Shown here: piece after piece, positions 24,383 through 33,178 of the stretch
Numbering within the stretch: the first letter of the stretch is position 1
Layout: the number at the start of each line of letters is the position of its first letter
Source of the DNA: Treponema sp.
GTDB lineage: Bacteria; Spirochaetota; Spirochaetia; Treponematales; Breznakiellaceae
NCBI GenBank assembly: GCA_031265825.1
Contig: JAISCD010000081.1
Location: 1-64,000, forward strand
Direction: 5' to 3'
Length of the DNA: 64,000 bases
Notes under the pieces: model-generated
The model's input: only the letters and a program-made list of their open reading frames with translations
The model's database searches: none
Told to the model about the DNA's origin: nothing
Translations under genes and position numbers: made by a program

Positions 24383-25018
24383 TTATGCTTGTAATTTATT
24401 CATTTCTTCTATTATTTCGTTTCGGGGAAGATTGCCTTTTTCTAATGTTTCATCGTCTTTTTTTAATATTCTTTTATAAAACGCTTTTATTTCATTTGTT
24501 ATATTTAAATAGTTGCTTGCTTTTAACTCATACAGTTTATCTTCCGCCCTCCCAAATAACCCCTGTCCCTCGTAGTATTCATATATTTTATATTTTGTCT
24601 CATTTGTTATTTCATAGTCTTTAAGTTTGTTTATTATTTCATTTATTTTCTCATGCTTTTGTATGTTTTCTTCATTTGCCAGAAGACAAAATAGCACAAA
24701 CGCTTTTTGATAATATTCCAAGGATATTGTATTTAAACTATTGATTTGTTCAAGAATGTCAGCCTCTTCAAAAAGAAGATTTGCTATTATATCAATATTG
24801 TCTTTGTTTAATACATTTCCGTAAGTATTATCTCTTATTATTTCATTAACTTCAAGGTCTTTTATTTTATTGCCGTCTGTATTTAATAACCCGTTATATG
24901 CCTCTTCTATTTTTTCAATAGCGGAATCATAGTTCTTTATTTTTTTATTGAAGACAATAGCCCATAGAAACGCGGCAAACTGTTCAATCATTTTCATAAT
25001 ATAATCTTCTTGAAGCAT
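24383..25018 (-). CDS. DUF6483-like TPR-type helical protein
   Basis: 211 aa, all-helical. The opening MLQEDYIMKMIEQFAAFL, then IKNYDSAIEKIEEAYNGLL, and the later YEYYEGQGLFGRAEDKLYEL and RILKKDDETLEKGNLP match the pattern I associate with the DUF6483 family; this should be confirmed by search. Function unknown. AT-rich and within the cassette stretch. Confidence 0.65.
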   Translation of the reverse strand: MLQEDYIMKMIEQFAAFLWAIVFNKKIKNYDSAIEKIEEAYNGLLNTDGNKIKDLEVNEIIRDNTYGNVLNKDNIDIIANLLFEEADILEQINSLNTISLEYYQKAFVLFCLLANEENIQKHEKINEIINKLKDYEITNETKYKIYEYYEGQGLFGRAEDKLYELKASNYLNITNEIKAFYKRILKKDDETLEKGNLPRNEIIEEMNKLQA

Positions 25019-25111
25019 TTTTCTTTCCTATACATTTTCCAATCAACGCCAGAAAAAACGCCGCGTAACCCTCGTATAGTCACGGCGGCGATTCATTTGT
25101 ATGGGTTTAAT

Positions 25112-25870
25112 TCATTTAATATCGACGTTCTTAAACAAGACGCTTCCGACAAGGGTTCCGCCGGCAACGTAGCACAGCCCGACGAGGATGCCTCGCGGTA
25201 CCGTGCCGCTTTCTGGCGTCAGCGAGGCAAGGGCAGTAATATGCGTTGAAATCCAATAATCTTCCAGCATTATGTCGCCGCCAAGGATAAAACTACTCGC
25301 CCGCAAGATGATGGGGAGAAAGGACACTATGCAGATGTTGACCGCGATAGACGCGCCGACTCCGCGTAACCCCATGGAAACAAGGACAAATACCGAAGTG
25401 TATGCAAACATTAACAGCCCTTCGCCGAGGAGCATCGCGGTTATATTGGAAAAAGCGGCGACGCCTTGCGGGTCAAAGCCCAAGAGAACCGTTCCCATGA
25501 TACCCAAAAGCGCGACATAGGCAGTGTACATCGTTAAAACCGCAATGCCGCAAACCGCCAGCTTGGATACATAAATGCCCACGCGGTTACAGCCTTTGGA
25601 CACGTAGTTCTTAACGGTGCCGTTATGAAATTCACCGCACACAAAAAGCGAAACAAATACCGCAAAAAGGAAGGGCAGAAACGGTAAATCGAGTGTTTGT
25701 TCGATGAGCGCTACGGCGCCGATACCACCGGCGCTCGCTTCGGCGTATTCTACGTCAACCCCCTGTATGGAAAGACCAAAAAGCGCGACAAGAGCGACGC
25801 AGATAGACAGGCAAATGTAGAAGGGCTTGAAAATAGCGAGCTTGTACAACTCCGATTTGACAATATTCAT
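25112..25870 (-). CDS. ABC-2 type transporter permease
   Basis: 252 aa, about six membrane segments, starting MNIVKSELYKLAIFKPFY as in bacitracin/lantibiotic-immunity type permeases, with CGEFHNGTVKNYVSKG between helices 2 and 3. Overlaps the ATPase gene by 4 bp (ATGA). The pair probably exports a peptide antibiotic or similar compound. Confidence 0.85.
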   Translation of the reverse strand: MNIVKSELYKLAIFKPFYICLSICVALVALFGLSIQGVDVEYAEASAGGIGAVALIEQTLDLPFLPFLFAVFVSLFVCGEFHNGTVKNYVSKGCNRVGIYVSKLAVCGIAVLTMYTAYVALLGIMGTVLLGFDPQGVAAFSNITAMLLGEGLLMFAYTSVFVLVSMGLRGVGASIAVNICIVSFLPIILRASSFILGGDIMLEDYWISTHITALASLTPESGTVPRGILVGLCYVAGGTLVGSVLFKNVDIK

Positions 25871-26781
25871 TGGTTTTTCCCTCCCATTAAATCCATGAAA
25901 TAACCTTCGAGGTCTTGTCCGCCGGGCGCGAGAACCGACACGGCGAGTCCGTTTGAGACAAGCGTTTGGTTGATATATGCCGCTTCGTCAAAGTGATCGT
26001 ATAAGAAAATCGCGCCGTCCGCCATCACGTCAAAGTTCGCGTTGACCGTAGTTTTCAAGAGATATTCCGCCTTGCTGGGGTTATCCACCACGATTTTTAT
26101 AGTGCGGCGGCATCTGTTCTCCAATTCTTGGGATGAAAACTCGGCGATGAGGTTACCCTTGTGAATAACGCCGTAACAGGTCGCCATTCTGGAAAGCTCG
26201 TCTAAAATATGGCTGGATACTACGATTGTCAGGTTCTTTTCCTTGTTCAGATTCAGGAGCAGGTCGCGCGTCTCTTTGATACCCATAGGGTCAAGTCCGT
26301 TCATCGGCTCGTCTAAAATGAGAAATTCCGGGTTTCCTATCAAGGAGACGGCGATCATCAAGCGTTGTTTCATGCCGAGGGAGAAATCCTTGGTTTTCTT
26401 CTTGCCCGCATTGCCAAGCCCCACGAAGTCAAGCAGTTCCGAAACGACGGTCTTATCCGGGATGCCCATGAGCACGCGGTATACCTCTAAATTCTGCGCC
26501 GCGGTCATGGACGGGTAGAGAGCGGGGTTCTCAATGACCGCGCCGGTACGTTTACGTTGTTTTTCCAAGTCGGCGCTCTCGAAAAGCCGTATCGTACCAC
26601 TCGTAGGGGACGCGAGACCGCACAACATTCGCATAAACGTTGTCTTTCCCGCCCCGTTTTCACCGATAAAGCCGTAAATATCCCCCCTGCGAATAGTGAT
26701 ATTCACACGGTTCACCGCCTTTTTCCCCGCGAATGTTTTACAGAGGTCTGTTGTTTGCGCGAAAAATTCAATTTGTTCCAT
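25867..26781 (-). CDS. ABC transporter ATP-binding protein (BcrA-like)
   Basis: 304 aa. Walker A GENGAGKTT, signature FSLGMKQRL, Walker B FLILDEP and the H-loop SSHIL are intact. C-terminal extension typical of the drug/bacteriocin resistance ATPases. It partners with the permease immediately downstream. Its start overlaps the end of the nucleotidyltransferase gene by 14 bp. Confidence 0.92.
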   Translation of the reverse strand: MEQIEFFAQTTDLCKTFAGKKAVNRVNITIRRGDIYGFIGENGAGKTTFMRMLCGLASPTSGTIRLFESADLEKQRKRTGAVIENPALYPSMTAAQNLEVYRVLMGIPDKTVVSELLDFVGLGNAGKKKTKDFSLGMKQRLMIAVSLIGNPEFLILDEPMNGLDPMGIKETRDLLLNLNKEKNLTIVVSSHILDELSRMATCYGVIHKGNLIAEFSSQELENRCRRTIKIVVDNPSKAEYLLKTTVNANFDVMADGAIFLYDHFDEAAYINQTLVSNGLAVSVLAPGGQDLEGYFMDLMGGKNQ

Positions 26782-27094
26782 ATAATATTTTTCCCTGTTC
26801 TTTTATTGTTTTATAAATATACCCAATGTCATTGTTTATTTTAATATACCTATTATAATCAATCGTAAGCAGATCAACGGGAATCATTATCTTTTTTTCA
26901 TAAAAAGCCATATAAATAGAATCGATAATACCGAGTCCATTTTTCAGATCTTTCTTTATTATAAGCAAATCAACATCGCTTTTTTCAGTATTATCGCCTC
27001 GCGCGTATGAACCGAAGAGTATAATTTGATCTGGAGAGGCAAGCGAAACAATAATAGAGATAATTTGATCAATATACGGTATTTTATTTTCCAT
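26768..27094 (-). CDS. Minimal nucleotidyltransferase (MNT) domain protein
   Basis: 108 aa. Contains the Pol-beta superfamily motif LFGSYARGDNTEKSDVDLLI with the GSxxxG and the DxD pair, followed by PVDLLTID. Such proteins often pair with HEPN proteins as toxin-antitoxin modules, where MNT adenylylates the toxin; no HEPN partner is next to it here. The start is ATG at 27094. Related remnant at 20340-20437. Confidence 0.85.
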   Translation of the reverse strand: MENKIPYIDQIISIIVSLASPDQIILFGSYARGDNTEKSDVDLLIIKKDLKNGLGIIDSIYMAFYEKKIMIPVDLLTIDYNRYIKINNDIGYIYKTIKEQGKILYGTN

Positions 27095-27171
27095 GTCTTA
27101 TATTAACCTATTTTTTTAATAGTTTCAAGCCGTATTTTTAGCAATGCTTGGGAAAAACGCAAAGCCACTTC

Positions 27172-27298
27172 GCCCAACGTCTCGTCTGTATACGGTGTTT
27201 GGGAGAGGTTCTGCCGTTGGAATGTAGCGTAGTAGAAACCAGAGGCGACCGAACCTCGAAGCGGTCCTGAGGCGGGGGCGTGTGTAGGACTGTTATGT
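27172..27298 (-). other. attC-like site 4 (127 bp)
   Basis: Plus strand: GCCCAAC (27172-27178), 14 bp to CTGTATACG (27186-27194), interior CTGCCGTTGGAATG-AGCGTAG, mirrored arm CGTGTGTAG (27279-27287) and GTTATGT (27292-27298). On the minus strand this reads gene, ACATAAC, arms, GTTGGGC, matching the RYYYAAC...GTTRRRY order after a cassette gene except that the ACATAAC box departs from RYYYAAC at one position. Confidence 0.7.
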
Positions 27299-27312
27299 GC
27301 GGCTTGGGATGT

Positions 27313-27831
27313 TTACAAATCTTTACTTATAATGTTCCTTATTTCCGATTTAAGTTGCGGTATATTTTTAAATATTATATATTCTTCATTGTCGTCAAAC
27401 TCGTCAAAAAGCTTTGATAAGAAATTAAACATCTCCCTATCGAATCTATATTCTCCCTCCTTTAGATTTTTATTCCTATTCTCTATTCTTTCCCATAAAA
27501 TATCGTCATTGACATTCAAGTATATAAATATAACCTTGTATTTGTTAAACCTATTTATTAAAGCTTTCCTTTCGTCCCTTGTCCAAAAGCCAAAGTCAAA
27601 AATAATATTTAGATTTGAATTTGCTAAAATACCATCGCTTGTTTCATAAATAATTTCTTTGCATAATTTTAATTTTTGTTCAAATAGACTTCTTTCAGCA
27701 ATTTCCCCAAACAACTTTAACATGATCTTATCGGCGGAAAAAATAACGCTTTTATAATTTCCCGCTATCCTAGTCGCAAGCGCGGTTTTCCCGGCGCCCG
27801 GCTTTCCACATAAGGCAAAGATTAGTTTCAT
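27313..27831 (-). CDS. P-loop kinase-like ATPase (zeta-toxin/adenylate-kinase-like)
   Basis: 172 aa. Walker A GKPGAGKTALA at residues 9-19, a later IIFDFGFWTRDER, and a lid-like region with IENRNKNLKEGEYRF. Resembles small AAA_33 kinases that phosphorylate nucleotides, antibiotics or sugars. It is adjacent (2 bp) to a permease gene. Site 4 lies 14 bp downstream, so it may be a cassette gene. Confidence 0.75.
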   Translation of the reverse strand: MKLIFALCGKPGAGKTALATRIAGNYKSVIFSADKIMLKLFGEIAERSLFEQKLKLCKEIIYETSDGILANSNLNIIFDFGFWTRDERKALINRFNKYKVIFIYLNVNDDILWERIENRNKNLKEGEYRFDREMFNFLSKLFDEFDDNEEYIIFKNIPQLKSEIRNIISKDL

Positions 27832-27833
27832 AA

Positions 27834-28745
27834 TTAGGTAATCCTGAAAACATAGTCTATTGCAAGCCCGCTTAGAAGCGCGAAGGCAATTATAAAAAAC
27901 AAATAAAACGCGAAGTGTTTTATGCCAAGCACGATTTTTAACGCGCCCAAGTTAGTAATCTTAGTTGCGGGGCCGGTAATCATAAACGACGCCGCGCTTC
28001 CCATCGTCATACCGGACGCCAGCCACTGCTGGAGCAACGGGATAGTACCGCCACCGCACACGTAGAGTGGCACGCCGACAGTTGCGGCCATCAGCACGCC
28101 GAAGCCCCGGTTGCCGCCGAACAGCCGCCCAAACGCATCAGGCGGAACATAGCGCTGGAAGAGCGCGGAAAGTACCACGCCCACAAGAAAATACAACCCG
28201 GTCGCCTTAACATTCCTCCCGAAGTTCTTGAGAAACCGCAACATGGGATTGGGATCCGTGTCATGGCTTGCGGTCCGCTCGAATTTTGTGAACGTAAAAA
28301 ACGGCTTGTTCTTGAAGAACACCCTGACGCAGAGACCAGCCAACGCGCCGCAGAGAAAACAGCTCACGAAGCGGATAGCAAGGGCTGGAACGCCGAGCGC
28401 GGCGCTGTAGAAGAGTAATTGCGGGTTAAGCAGGATGGAACTCATACAAAAGGCGGCGATCCAATCCTCTGCCATGCCTTTTTCCGCAAAAGAGGCAGCT
28501 ATGGGGATAGTTCCGTACATACAGAGCGGGGAAGCGATGCCCAGCAGAGAGGCAGGCACGACGCCGAAAGCGCCCATTTTCGTGTTTCGCATCTTCACAA
28601 AAAGGTCGTGTATCTTCTCCTTGCCGAACACAGACACCAGCGAGCCGAGCGCCATGCCCAGCACCCAATACCAGACGATCTGATCGAATTGAATAGAGAA
28701 GTAATACCATAAATAAATAAGCTCTCTTTGCGCTATTTCAATCAT
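27834..28745 (-). CDS. Predicted permease (DUF318/YraQ-like)
   Basis: 303 aa, about eight membrane segments in two halves. The half-repeats show ASPLCMYGTIPIA and GVPLYVCGGGTIPLLQQWL, the conserved Cys/Gly motif pair of this permease family, which has been linked to arsenic or metal handling in some members. The start MIEIAQRE at 28745 has AAGGAGGG 6 nt upstream. GC content is higher than in the gene downstream. Confidence 0.8.
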   Translation of the reverse strand: MIEIAQRELIYLWYYFSIQFDQIVWYWVLGMALGSLVSVFGKEKIHDLFVKMRNTKMGAFGVVPASLLGIASPLCMYGTIPIAASFAEKGMAEDWIAAFCMSSILLNPQLLFYSAALGVPALAIRFVSCFLCGALAGLCVRVFFKNKPFFTFTKFERTASHDTDPNPMLRFLKNFGRNVKATGLYFLVGVVLSALFQRYVPPDAFGRLFGGNRGFGVLMAATVGVPLYVCGGGTIPLLQQWLASGMTMGSAASFMITGPATKITNLGALKIVLGIKHFAFYLFFIIAFALLSGLAIDYVFRIT

Positions 28746-28869
28746 AAAAAACCCTCCTTGTTCTCTGACGCTAAATAAAACCATCATTTAAATAGCAGGA
28801 TACATTAAAAAGCCGAAATTTATTGACTAAATAAATAAAAAATATTAAATTAATTTAAAGGAGATAAAT

Positions 28870-29316
28870 ATGAATAGAATTAATTTAATCGGGCTTGGCG
28901 TAAAAGACCTTAAAAAGTCTTTGGCTTTTTACAAGGGGATAGGGTTTAAGACCCCTGAAAATGACGAAAACCCTGCCGTTGTTTTTTTTGACAATCAGGG
29001 AACGAAGCTTGAATTATGCCCGCTTGACAAACTCGTTGAGGATATTAACCCGAACAGCCCGCCGGAAATTGCACAGGGCAAATTCCCCGGAGTAACATTT
29101 GCGATTAACCTAAAATCCGAACAGGAAGTTGACGAGTTCATGGAATTAGTGGTAAAGAACAACGGCACGGTGGCGAAAAAGCCGCAATTAGTTTTCTGGG
29201 GCGGCTACAGCGGCTATTTCCAAGACCCGGACGGCTACTATTGGGAAGTCGCATACAGCAAAGATTGGCAATTTGACGAAAACAACATGCTTATCATTAA
29301 CCACAGTCAAGCCTAA
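28870..29316 (+). CDS. VOC (glyoxalase/bleomycin-resistance) family protein
   Basis: 148 aa with the paired beta-alpha-beta modules of the family: INLIGLGVKDLKKSLAFYKGIGF at the start and GYSGYFQDPDGYYWEVAYS at the end with the metal-ligand Glu. The function (isomerase, dioxygenase or drug binding) cannot be told. AAGGAG precedes ATG. Plus strand, unlike the surrounding accessory genes. Confidence 0.88.
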   Translation: MNRINLIGLGVKDLKKSLAFYKGIGFKTPENDENPAVVFFDNQGTKLELCPLDKLVEDINPNSPPEIAQGKFPGVTFAINLKSEQEVDEFMELVVKNNGTVAKKPQLVFWGGYSGYFQDPDGYYWEVAYSKDWQFDENNMLIINHSQA

Positions 29317-29384
29317 TAAACACCTTCCTAAATGGCGCTACCTTTTAGATAGCGCCGCTATTCTCATCATAATAAGTATAATAA

Positions 29385-29482
29385 GGGGGGCGCTATTTCC
29401 CAAACGTAGTCGTTTACCGAAACCTTTGAGACGCGCCCCCCAGTCTCCAGACCGCCTACGGCGGTCTTCCGCCACCCCCCAC
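29385..29482 (-). repeat. Dispersed GC-hairpin element, copy 5 (reverse orientation)
   Basis: Arms GGGGGGCGC (29385) and GCGCCCCCC (29441), followed by GTCTTCCGCCACCCCCCACC as in the other reverse copies. Confidence 0.8.
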
Positions 29483-29718
29483 CCAGCCCGCACGGTAACA
29501 CACGAAGTATGCGCCGTCCCCTGATCATAGAAGGGTAGGGCAGGGCAAGACGCCTTAACACACCTAAAGCGTGCCGACACATCCCACCCAACCCACGCGG
29601 GAACACCCGAAGCGTGCGCCGTCACCAACTATAGAAAGGCAGAGCAGATCAGGACGCCTTAAAACACGCGAAGCGTGTGCGCCGCCTCCAACTTTTGCGG
29701 CGGAGGCAGGCGCGGTGT
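29483..29718. repeat. Degenerate repeat block
   Basis: Holds variants of the CCCACGCGG / AACACCCGAAGCGTGCG / GACGCCTTAA unit also seen at 19549-19685. Two GAAG landmarks are 105 bp (5 x 21) apart. No gene seen. Confidence 0.6.
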
Positions 29719-30411
29719 TTAGGGCAGAACCGCTACGACAATTTCACCCCAATCGCCTTTCAGCCCCCTACTACTCGATTGGAATACACCGCAATAAGCG
29801 ATCCGCTTGCCTTCGTCACCCGGCTTGTGTTCCACCACAAAGGGGTTGCGGGTTACGAGCTGGCTATGCCCGAAATCCTCCGGGTCTGTGGGCGCAGGCT
29901 CGTCGGCTGAAAGCGCCTTATACGCAAGCACCCAGCCGTTGCAGTCAAGCGGGATAGCCTTGCTCCCGGTTTCCGCGACTCGCCAGCGGATCGTGTGCGT
30001 TCTCGTCTTCGACGGCTCGATCTCAATCACAACTCTCCATTGGGGCTTGCCATGAGTCGTTCTCGTCTTGTCGCGTATGCGCAGGTTCATGCTTTCCAAC
30101 TGAGCGTCCGTTACGATGCTCGGCGCGTCATAGAAAAACCGTTGGCAAAAATTACGCAAAACCGGCTCAAAATGCTTACGCGCCGCAGATCGCTCCTCAA
30201 CGTCTATCTTGTTATGGGTCGGCGCCTCAGCCGCAACGTGCTTGACGTGGAAATCAGTATAAAGCGTCTCAATCTCCGTGATCGCTTCCGCTTGGATATG
30301 AGGCCACAGCGGAGTCGAGCCGCTCGTGTTCTCCTTCACCACCTTGACAATCAACGCGCTCTGCGCGTCAAAGCCTACATAAGTATGATCAATATAGTCA
30401 TGATCAGACAT
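29719..30411 (-). CDS. 21-bp-array-associated family protein, copy 3 (unknown function)
   Basis: 230 aa. Most diverged copy, but the shared order is clear: RSAARKHFEPVLRNFCQRFF, then SIVTDAQLESMNLRIRDK, a strand-rich half with HTIRWRVAETG, and a terminal SRGLKGDWGEIVVAVLP. No signal peptide. AGGAG lies 7 nt before ATG. The 84-bp array E lies 104 bp upstream. Oriented away from the type IIG genes. Function unknown. Confidence 0.8.
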   Translation of the reverse strand: MSDHDYIDHTYVGFDAQSALIVKVVKENTSGSTPLWPHIQAEAITEIETLYTDFHVKHVAAEAPTHNKIDVEERSAARKHFEPVLRNFCQRFFYDAPSIVTDAQLESMNLRIRDKTRTTHGKPQWRVVIEIEPSKTRTHTIRWRVAETGSKAIPLDCNGWVLAYKALSADEPAPTDPEDFGHSQLVTRNPFVVEHKPGDEGKRIAYCGVFQSSSRGLKGDWGEIVVAVLP

Positions 30412-30515
30412 TCTTTTACTCCTTTAGGGAATTTTCCCTGCTATTATCTATCGGCGCAATCCTCGCCGTATATAAGTAAAATCGCCATTTAAATTTTAGA
30501 CGCTTTCTATGAGTT

Positions 30516-30599
30516 CTTGGGGTGTTCCCCAAGAGTCCCAGAAGGTGTTCCAAGAGGCTTGGGGTGTTCCCCAAGAGTCCCAGAAGGTGTTCCAAGAGA
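30516..30599 (-). repeat. Array E: four 21-bp (2 x 42-bp) repeats upstream of family copy 3
   Basis: A 42-bp unit repeated exactly twice, each made of two related 21-bp halves. Each 42-bp unit contains the perfect hairpin CTTGGGG-TGTT-CCCCAAG. It is the only array in which neighbouring 21-bp units differ systematically. Confidence 0.85.
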
Positions 30600-30643
30600 T
30601 TCGCTTTGTAACGCGATATGTATATCTTTTCTGGAAATAAGGC

Positions 30644-30673
30644 TTGACGACGTTCCCGTTCACGTGGTATACT
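30644..30673 (+). promoter_or_regulatory. Promoter of type IIG gene 1
   Basis: TTGACG (30644-30649), 18-bp spacer, TATACT (30668-30673), 27 bp before ATG, with GGAGG in between. The same layout precedes gene 2. Confidence 0.75.
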
Positions 30674-30700
30674 ATGAAAAAATAAGACGTGGAGGCTACT

Positions 30701-33109
30701 ATGCCATTGTATCGGACCATACAGAAAGAGGAAACCCTGAAAAGCCTCGTGCATGAGGACTATTTCTCCGGCTTCGGCTACGAACCAAATATTGATAATA
30801 TAGACTTCGTCATCACGGACAAGGGCGCGCGGGGCGACCTCTTCAGCGATGGAACGGGCAGTTCGACTCATTTCCTCTGGGCAGAGGCAAAGAAGGGCGC
30901 CCATGACCTCTTCGCTCTCTTTACTCAACTCCTCCTCACCTGTCGTAAGACTTACGAGAAGGCGGAATACCTCGCCCCGCCGTGGCTCGGCGCTTTTGAC
31001 CAGAACACTATCGCCTTCATCTCCTTTCACGAAATCCTCCCTATTTTTGCTGAACCTGACTTCAATTGGAATACCACACCGAGTAACCACACGGCGGCGG
31101 ACTTCCAGAAGGCAAAGGACAAGGTGAAGAGACTCATCGGTGAGAAGATCGCGGTGTATACCTTCGGCGCGGACGATAGCGAAATACAGGAGTTTATCAG
31201 GACACGTTTCGCCGCGGGCGCGGGCGCGTCTCTCAAGAGTCCGATTACCAAAGACAACTTCGTGCAGATATTTATCAAATGGGTGAAAGAGGTGAAGCCG
31301 TTTATCAACATCCCAAAAGATGAATGGGCGGAGTTCAAGCAGAGGGGGGTGTTAGATTGCGACTTCTACCGCGCGGACATGATGAGTTACGGGGGCAATA
31401 CGATAACGGAGAAACTGAAGATCGTGCTTAAACAGGACAATTACAAGTTCCACGAAAACATCAGGGGGAGGCTGTTCACGACGGACATTGACTTTACGGA
31501 CGGCGGGGGCGCGTATAATCGGTTTTGGAACAAGTATGAACGCCCACCCGCGGCTATCTACCAACAATTCATCATGGACCGGCGGGATTTACTCATGCCG
31601 CAAAACATCCGCGAGGTGAAGGGATCATTTTTCACGCCGAAGATTTGGGCGGACAGATCCAAGGAATACCTCGCGGCTGTGTTTGGGGCGGATTGGCAGG
31701 AGGAGTACCACGTGTGGGATTGCGCGGCTGGCACGGGTAACCTGCTCGCTGGGCTGACCAACCCCTACAACGTCTGGGCGAGCGATATAGATCAGGGGAA
31801 CGTGGAGACGATCCAGAGTCTCATTGACATAGACGAGAATCTCAACCTCCTCCCGACTCATGTGTTCCAATTTGATTTTCTAAACGACGACTTCAGCACG
31901 TTACCGCAGGCGTTGCGGGACATAATCAACGACCCCGCAGAGCGGCGGAAGTTACTCATTTACATCAACCCGCCTTACGCGGAGGTGGCGACCGCTCGTA
32001 CGCGGAAAGGCACGGGGAAGAGTAAAAGCAACGTGGAACAGAGCAGGGTTCACGATGTCTACGGTGAGCATATCGGCATCGCTAAGAAGGAACTGTTCGT
32101 ACAATTCCTAACGCGGGTTTATTTTGAAATCCCGGATTGTCCGATAGGCGAGTTCTCGAAACTAAAGTCGTTGAGCGGTCCGAATTTCGCGTTGTTCAGG
32201 AAGGCATTCCGCGCGGAATTAAGGTCCTGCTTCATCGTGCCGTCCACGACGTTTGACAATGTCAACGGCAAATTCCCGATAGGGTTTAAGGTCTGGGACA
32301 CCGCGCATAAGGTCCCATTCACGGAGATGACCGTAGACGTTTTCAATAGCGCGGGGCGACCTATTGGGACAAAGAAGATATTTTCTTACGATGGGTGCAA
32401 ATTCATAAACGAGTGGCTCATAGAGAAACGGGTTGCTAACATCGCGGAAGCCGACAAGATAGGTTTTCTTGGGTGTTACGGCAATGACTTCCTGAATCAA
32501 AACATTTGCCGAATCCAGCGGACGCGAGAGGAATTCGGAACGCCGCGCGGGAATTATATCACGAAGCAAAACATAACCGAAGTCGCGGTCTACTACGCGG
32601 TGAGGAAGTCAATTAAAGCGACGTGGTTAAACGACCGCGATCAATTCCTATATCCCAACGGGGGTTATGAGACGGACGATGAGTTCCAAACGGATTGTCT
32701 CGTGTATACGTTGTTTGACAACAACATTCAGGCGCGATACGGGGTGAATCATTGGATACCGTTCACGGAGAAAGAAGTTGACGCGCAGGAAAAATTCGCC
32801 TCTCATTTTATGAGCGGCTTCCTTAAAGAAAAAACGTTTAGCACGGAGGCTCAGGCTGTTCTTGACGCTAGTCGTGAATTGTGGAAGTATTATCACGCCA
32901 AAATAAAAGGCAATAGAACCGCATCGGTCAATGCGTCTTTTTACGACATTCGGGAGTTTTTTCAAGGACGTAATGACAAGGGAACCATGAAAACAAGGGC
33001 TGAAGACGAAACATACAACAAGCTGATCGGAACTCTGCGGGAAAAATTGCGGACTCTGACTGAAAAGATACAGCCCAAGGTCTATGAATACGGCTTCTTA
33101 AAGGGGTGA
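30701..33109 (+). CDS. Type IIG-like restriction enzyme / adenine methyltransferase, tandem copy 1
   Basis: 802 aa. N-terminal part has a nuclease-like pattern ITDKGARGDLFSDG then HFLWAEAKKGAHD (E-x-K, residue about 60). The centre is an N6-adenine methyltransferase: motif I WDCAAGTGNLLAGL near residue 340 and motif IV YINPPYAEVAT near residue 421. The C-terminal third would hold the target-recognition domain. One polypeptide could both cut and modify, which is inferred. GGAGG 5 nt before ATG; own promoter. Nearly the same gene follows 69 bp downstream. Confidence 0.85.
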   Translation: MPLYRTIQKEETLKSLVHEDYFSGFGYEPNIDNIDFVITDKGARGDLFSDGTGSSTHFLWAEAKKGAHDLFALFTQLLLTCRKTYEKAEYLAPPWLGAFDQNTIAFISFHEILPIFAEPDFNWNTTPSNHTAADFQKAKDKVKRLIGEKIAVYTFGADDSEIQEFIRTRFAAGAGASLKSPITKDNFVQIFIKWVKEVKPFINIPKDEWAEFKQRGVLDCDFYRADMMSYGGNTITEKLKIVLKQDNYKFHENIRGRLFTTDIDFTDGGGAYNRFWNKYERPPAAIYQQFIMDRRDLLMPQNIREVKGSFFTPKIWADRSKEYLAAVFGADWQEEYHVWDCAAGTGNLLAGLTNPYNVWASDIDQGNVETIQSLIDIDENLNLLPTHVFQFDFLNDDFSTLPQALRDIINDPAERRKLLIYINPPYAEVATARTRKGTGKSKSNVEQSRVHDVYGEHIGIAKKELFVQFLTRVYFEIPDCPIGEFSKLKSLSGPNFALFRKAFRAELRSCFIVPSTTFDNVNGKFPIGFKVWDTAHKVPFTEMTVDVFNSAGRPIGTKKIFSYDGCKFINEWLIEKRVANIAEADKIGFLGCYGNDFLNQNICRIQRTREEFGTPRGNYITKQNITEVAVYYAVRKSIKATWLNDRDQFLYPNGGYETDDEFQTDCLVYTLFDNNIQARYGVNHWIPFTEKEVDAQEKFASHFMSGFLKEKTFSTEAQAVLDASRELWKYYHAKIKGNRTASVNASFYDIREFFQGRNDKGTMKTRAEDETYNKLIGTLREKLRTLTEKIQPKVYEYGFLKG

Positions 33110-33121
33110 TGGGGAAAAGAC

Positions 33122-33151
33122 TTGAAGACATTCCCTATCCCGTGGTATACT
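33122..33151 (+). promoter_or_regulatory. Promoter of type IIG gene 2
   Basis: TTGAAG (33122-33127), 18-bp spacer, TATACT (33146-33151). The stretch from here to the ATG is a near-copy of the region before gene 1, so the duplication includes the promoter. Confidence 0.7.
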
Positions 33152-33178
33152 ATGAAAAATTAAGACGTGGAGGCGCCT

